Assembly: GCF_017948485.1 (NCBI RefSeq)
Contig: NZ_JAFFSX010000002.1
Location: forward strand, 434,001 to 498,000
DNA length: 64,000 nucleotides
Reading direction: 5' to 3'
Origin: Streptomyces sp. GESEQ-35
GTDB lineage: Bacteria > Actinomycetota > Actinomycetes > Streptomycetales > Streptomycetaceae
Shown here: positions 60,178 to 64,000 of the stretch, in pieces
Layout of the letters: every line of letters starts with the position of its first letter
Position numbering within the stretch: position 1 is the first letter of the stretch
Program-made: the position numbers and the translations under genes
The notes under the pieces: generated by a model
Seen by the model: the letters and a program-made list of their open reading frames with translations, nothing else
What the model was told of the DNA's origin: nothing
The model's database searches: none

Positions 60178-62988
60178 TCACTTCGCGCGGCGTCCTGCCG
60201 CCAGTCGGACGATATCCACGCGCGATCGGATCCCCAGCTTGCGGTAGACCCGGGTCAGGGTCGCCTCGACCGTCTTGACGCTGATGAACAGGCGTCCGGC
60301 GATCTCCCGGTTGGTCGCGCCCTCCATGACCAGCGCGGCGACCTGACGCTCCATCGAGGCGAGGCCCTCCAGACCGTCGAGCGCGACAGGCGGCTCGGCG
60401 GCCGGTTCCGGCGGGCTCGCGGCCGCCGCCGTGTCGACCTGCCTGAGCCACGGCAGCGCGCGGCAGCGGCGGAACAGCCGGGCCGCTTCGTCGTACGACG
60501 TCGGCCCCGGCCGCCGGGTGCGCAGCGAGGCCAGCACGAACGCGGCCCGGGCCTCTTCGAGGCCGTAACCGAGCTTGGCGAGCCGGTCCTGAACCGACGT
60601 CAACTGGGCGACGGCGGCGTCGTGTTCACCCCGCGCGGCACGCACCAGGGCCTCCGCCCGGTCCAGCACGGCGAGCACGCTCTCGCGGCCGAGCCGCATC
60701 GCCTGTTCGCGGGCGACGTCGATGACGTCCTGTGCCTCGGCCGGCTCGTCGATCCGCACCAGCGCCTCGGCGAGGTCGCCGTGCCAGCGGCCCCGCGCCG
60801 GGTCGGTGATGCCGAGCCCCTGCTCCAGTTCCCGCACCCGGCGCAGCGAGCGGACCGCCTCCGCCGCGTCCCCGGCGACCAGCTGGGCGTACCCGAGGGC
60901 GGCCAGGGCCCGGGAGATGTACACCTGGTCGCCGCCCTCCTCGGCGTGCTCCACCGCCTCCCGGGCCAGCGTCAGCGCCCGGTCCACCTCGCCGCCCGAG
61001 GCCTCCGCGATCGAGGTGAGGACGGCGGAGGCGACCTCGCCGATCCCGGTGTCCCGGGCCAGCCGCAGGCCCTCCCGGGCCAGGTCCAGCGCACGGCCGC
61101 AGTGCCCGGACCGCAGTTCGGTCTCGGCCACCCCGCGCAGGAAGTGCACCTCGCTCTCGACCGACCCGCGCCTACGCACCTCGCGCAGCAGGGCGGTGAC
61201 CGTCGCACGGGCCTCGGCCAGCTGGTCGCTCATGATCAGCCAGCGGAACCGGGAGTAGCCGGCCCCGTTGTGATGGCAGGCCACCCGCGGGTCCTGGGGT
61301 TCCGTCAGCGCGCGCCGGATGGTCGCGGGGGCGTTCGTATGGCCCATGAGGGTCTCGATCTGGGCCTGGAAGGAGAGCGCCATGAGCTCGGTGTACCGGT
61401 CGCCGCCCCGTGCGGCCAGGTCCGCCGAGTACGCCGCCTCCCGGCGGGCCTCGTCGAAGTCGCCCTCCACGAGCAGGCCCCGCCAGGCGAGTTGGTAGTG
61501 GATCAGGGCGAGCAGCTTCGGGTCGTCGCCCGCGTCGGCGAGGGCCTGCGGGAAGACCGAGTCGACCTCCGTCATGGCGTGGCCCGCCGTGTCGATCACG
61601 ATGATCCAGGCCCGCACCCGGTCCTCGGGCACGGTCGTCCGGCTGAGCACCTCGCGGGCGATGTCCCGGGCGAGCTCCAGGTCGCCGGCGGTGATCGCGT
61701 CCTCGGCGGCGGCCAGCCTCAGCACCTCCTGGCCGGGCGCGCCGTCCGCCGGGGTGTGCCGGGCCGCGAGCAGGCCGAGCGAGGCGGCCATGGAGGGGGC
61801 GCCCCGGTCCCGCGCCAGGGTGGCGGCCTCCGCGAGCCGGGCCGCCACCTCCGGATCGGTGCCGTTCGTCGCCAGGGCCAGATGCCGGGCCCGCTCGATC
61901 GGATCGGAGGCCGCGGTGGACAGTGCGGCATGTGCCGCCCGCCGCTCCTGCGCGGCCGCCTCCGCGTACAGCGCGGCCGAGATCAGCGGATGCGCGAACC
62001 GTACGGCGGGACCCTCGGGCTCGGTCGCGAGCAGCCCGAGCGCGGCCGCCTGGGCGGTCTCGGCCTCGGCGTTCTCGCGGCCGGCCGAGTGCAGCAGGGC
62101 CAGCGTCGGGCGGGCGCCGGCGCTGGCCACGAGCAGGGTGTGACGGACCTCGTCGGAGAGGTTCTCCAGCCGGCTGAGGACGAGGGCCCGCAGCGAGGTC
62201 GGGACCGGCAGCGGCTCGCCCGGCCGGGGACGCGCGGGGCTCTCGGCGAGCGCGCGGCCCAGTTCGAGGGCGAACAGCGGGTTGCCGCCGCTGGTGCGGT
62301 GGATCTCGCGGACCGTGGAGCGCGACAGGCCCGTGTAGCCGCGGTGGTCGAGGAGGTCGGACACCTGGGTGCGGGAGAGCGGGTTGAGGCGGACGGCGAG
62401 GGTGTCCGGCGGGGACGCGCGTAGATGGCGGTCGTACTCCTGGCCCTCCGTGCGGACCGCGCACAGCATCCGCACCGGGGTGTCGCCGAGGCGGCGCGCG
62501 GCGAAGCCGAGGAGCTCGGCGCTGGCCGGGTCCAGCCACTGGAGGTCGTCGGCGACGATGAGAACGGGTCCTTCGGCGGCGAGCGCGCGCAGCGCGGACA
62601 GCACCGCCAGGCGCAGCGCGAGCCCGTCGCGCTGGAGCGTGGACTCGCCGCGGCCGGTGAGCGCCGACTCCAGCGCGGTGCGCTGGGCGGCGGGCAGCTG
62701 GTCGGACACCTCGTCCAGGGCCAGACCGAGCAGGTCGGCGAGGGCGAGGAAGGGGAGGTGGGATTCCGACTCGGTCGCCGAGCAGCGCAACACGGTCCGT
62801 GCCGCTTCGGCATATTGCGCGGCCAACGCCCGCAGGAGCGTCGACTTTCCTATTCCGGCGGGGCCGTGCAGCAGCACGCTGCCGCCTCGGCCGAGCTGCT
62901 CACGCGCCGCCGTGACCAGCTCCTCCCGGCCGATGACCAGGTCGGGGCGGCTTCTGGCAGGCTCCTTGAAGTCCCGTCGCACGGTCAC
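60178..62988 (-). CDS. LAL-type LuxR family regulator (AAA ATPase + HTH)
   Basis: 936 residues, in the size range of LAL regulators. Walker A is LLHGPAGIGKSTLLRAL (about residues 38-54). Walker B is VLIVADDLQWLDPAS (about 140-154). A long TPR-like helical middle follows, then a LuxR HTH at about 870-930 with ASMERQVAALVMEGATNREI and KTVEATLTRVYRKLGI. Such proteins use ATP and a ligand to activate nearby pathway genes. It is divergent from an acyl-CoA ligase gene, its most likely target. Confidence 0.92.
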   Translation of the reverse strand: MTVRRDFKEPARSRPDLVIGREELVTAAREQLGRGGSVLLHGPAGIGKSTLLRALAAQYAEAARTVLRCSATESESHLPFLALADLLGLALDEVSDQLPAAQRTALESALTGRGESTLQRDGLALRLAVLSALRALAAEGPVLIVADDLQWLDPASAELLGFAARRLGDTPVRMLCAVRTEGQEYDRHLRASPPDTLAVRLNPLSRTQVSDLLDHRGYTGLSRSTVREIHRTSGGNPLFALELGRALAESPARPRPGEPLPVPTSLRALVLSRLENLSDEVRHTLLVASAGARPTLALLHSAGRENAEAETAQAAALGLLATEPEGPAVRFAHPLISAALYAEAAAQERRAAHAALSTAASDPIERARHLALATNGTDPEVAARLAEAATLARDRGAPSMAASLGLLAARHTPADGAPGQEVLRLAAAEDAITAGDLELARDIAREVLSRTTVPEDRVRAWIIVIDTAGHAMTEVDSVFPQALADAGDDPKLLALIHYQLAWRGLLVEGDFDEARREAAYSADLAARGGDRYTELMALSFQAQIETLMGHTNAPATIRRALTEPQDPRVACHHNGAGYSRFRWLIMSDQLAEARATVTALLREVRRRGSVESEVHFLRGVAETELRSGHCGRALDLAREGLRLARDTGIGEVASAVLTSIAEASGGEVDRALTLAREAVEHAEEGGDQVYISRALAALGYAQLVAGDAAEAVRSLRRVRELEQGLGITDPARGRWHGDLAEALVRIDEPAEAQDVIDVAREQAMRLGRESVLAVLDRAEALVRAARGEHDAAVAQLTSVQDRLAKLGYGLEEARAAFVLASLRTRRPGPTSYDEAARLFRRCRALPWLRQVDTAAAASPPEPAAEPPVALDGLEGLASMERQVAALVMEGATNREIAGRLFISVKTVEATLTRVYRKLGIRSRVDIVRLAAGRRAK

Positions 62989-63233
62989 CGCTCCCCTCCG
63001 TGTGTCGTGTCCGGGCCAATATTAGGCAATGGGTCTTTGAAATTCGGACGTGTGGCGAGGTGAGGGAAATAACAGGGACGGAGCATGCGGATATTCACAG
63101 CGCGGGTGAATGAATAATCGGTCGTCGAAGAGGGGTCGGTCGAGGCACGTGACAACGGCGTCCCGGCGGGGGTAGGGAGAGCTGGAGCAGGTCTGGGAGC
63201 CGCCCGGTGCTGGCCGGGGACCGAGGAGGACGG
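62989..63233. promoter_or_regulatory. Divergent region between LAL regulator and acyl-CoA ligase
   Basis: A 245 bp, AT-richer gap. It contains a 6 bp perfect dyad ATTCAC-AGCGCGG-GTGAAT (63093-63111), a possible LuxR-type box. The ligase start is preceded by GAGGAGG. No clear -10/-35 can be fixed. Confidence 0.4.
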
Positions 63234-64000
63234 ATGACGACGCCGATGGAGTCGATGGAGTCGATGGAGGAGTTCCGCAGGGCACGGGACTTCCTGCTGG
63301 AGCACCGCGAGGACTACGCCACGGCGTACAAGGGCTTCGTCTGGCCCCGGCCCGAGCGGTTCAACTGGGCGCTCGACTGGTTCGACGCCATCGCCCAGGG
63401 CAACGCCCGGACCGCGCTGCACATCGTCGAGGAGGACGGCGACGAGGTCCGGCTGTCCTTCGCCGAGATGTCGGAGCGCTCGAACCGGGTGGCCAACTGG
63501 CTGCGCGGGCAGGGCGTCGCGGCGGGGGACCGCATCCTCGTCATGCTCGGCAACCAGGCCGAGCTGTGGGAGACGGCGCTGGCCGCGATGAAGCTGCGCG
63601 CGGTGGTCATCCCGGCCACCCCGCTGCTCGGCCCCGCCGACCTGCGGGACCGGGTCGAGCGCGGGCGCGTGCGGCACGTGCTCGTACGGGCCGAGGACAC
63701 CGGCAAGTTCGACGAGGTGCCCGGCGGCTACACGCGCGTCGTGGTCGGCGCCCCGGCAGCGGGCTGGCGGACGTACGAGGACGCCTACGCGGCCCCCGCG
63801 GACTTCGCGCCCGACGGGCCGACCCGCGCCGACGACCCGCTGATGCTCTACTTCACCTCCGGTACGACGGCCCGCCCCAAGCTCGTCGAGCACACCCACG
63901 CCTCGTACCCGATCGGGCATCTCGCCACCATGTACTGGATCGGCCTCAGGCCCGGCGACGTCCACCTCAACATCTCCTCCCCGGGCTGGGCCAAGCACGC
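63234..64000 (+). CDS. AMP-dependent acyl-CoA ligase, N-terminal part (cut by window end)
   Basis: 255 visible residues from ATG at 63234 behind GAGGAGGACGG; the gene runs off the window. FVWPRPERFNWALDWFDAIA and SFAEMSERSNRVANWLRGQG fit the medium-chain acyl-CoA synthetase (ACSM/benzoate-CoA-ligase-like) group. The AMP-binding loop LMLYFTSGTTARPKLVEHTH is present. The N-terminus repeats MES MES ME from three near-identical 9-base units. It would activate a fatty or aromatic acid to its CoA ester. Probably controlled by the divergent LAL regulator. Confidence 0.88.
   Translation, partial: MTTPMESMESMEEFRRARDFLLEHREDYATAYKGFVWPRPERFNWALDWFDAIAQGNARTALHIVEEDGDEVRLSFAEMSERSNRVANWLRGQGVAAGDRILVMLGNQAELWETALAAMKLRAVVIPATPLLGPADLRDRVERGRVRHVLVRAEDTGKFDEVPGGYTRVVVGAPAAGWRTYEDAYAAPADFAPDGPTRADDPLMLYFTSGTTARPKLVEHTHASYPIGHLATMYWIGLRPGDVHLNISSPGWAKH

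Noticed and set aside
60109..62424. A long open frame on the plus strand opposite the LAL regulator
   Set aside because: It is the mirror of the high-GC regulator gene. Its translation is Gly/Arg/Gln/Val-rich without any domain, and the minus-strand protein has clear Walker and LuxR motifs.
1..64000. CRISPR array, prophage or rRNA operon
   Set aside because: No regularly spaced repeats, no phage structural genes and no rRNA sequence were seen. The only mobile-element traces are two IS5 scraps and short repeats.

Overview
The window is a 64 kb piece of a very high-GC actinobacterial chromosome, almost certainly Streptomyces. The signs are third-position GC bias throughout, GTG/TTG starts with AGGAG-type ribosome sites, a SigR-like sigma factor, PucR/ROK/LAL/MmyB-type regulators, an S. 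griseus-type trypsin, and a copy of a GGGGCGCGGGGAACTGCGCG-type sequence that I recall as a repeat in many Streptomyces genomes. About 60 genes are present, and several are broken (transposase scraps, a truncated SDR, a collapsed esterase, a CorA tail, a frameshifted XRE regulator). That decay suggests an accessory or arm-like region rather than core chromosome.

Layout. 1-1085: end of an MFS exporter and a SigR-like sigma factor. 1006-8335 (minus): a sugar or glycoside locus with a MalEFG-type ABC importer, a ROK repressor, a pyranose-oxidase-like flavoenzyme, a deaminase-like gene carrying the repeat, and a TIM-barrel isomerase. 8495-13004: a PucR regulator divergent from a GabT/GabD-type pair. 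13053-19474: a four-gene aromatic ring-cleavage operon ending in acetoacetyl-CoA synthetase, divergent from a TetR regulator. 19491-24208: a DUF2993 protein, an MFS pump, a pyruvate-oxidase-like enzyme and a truncated YetF-like protein. 24209-26980: a gene-poor stretch with IS5 remnants, a lipoprotein, an orphan cysteine-less RiPP-like precursor with a very strong terminator, and an SDR scrap. 26983-33756: an MMPL transporter with an ArsR-like regulator pair, then a two-component system driving an ABC-2 exporter. 33800-36126: an esterase pseudogene, a sulfotransferase, a degenerate APS-kinase-like protein and a CorA fragment.

36127-56325 is the most coherent part. It is a redox and aldehyde-metabolism island: alcohol dehydrogenases, WrbA-like flavodoxin, DJ-1/PfpI, a MoaF-like protein, SDRs, a DHA2 pump, and a PaoABC-type periplasmic aldehyde oxidoreductase with its XdhC chaperone and MoaA. 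It holds three MmyB-like XRE regulator genes, one of them a pseudogene. A recurring GGGA-N7-(T/C)TCC element lies in front of all three and in front of the neighbouring operons, so I infer one local regulon.

56682-64000: a complete CorA, an AlkZ-like winged-helix protein, a secreted trypsin, a LAL-type LuxR regulator and the start of an acyl-CoA ligase cut by the window edge. I saw no rRNA, no tRNA and no CRISPR array.
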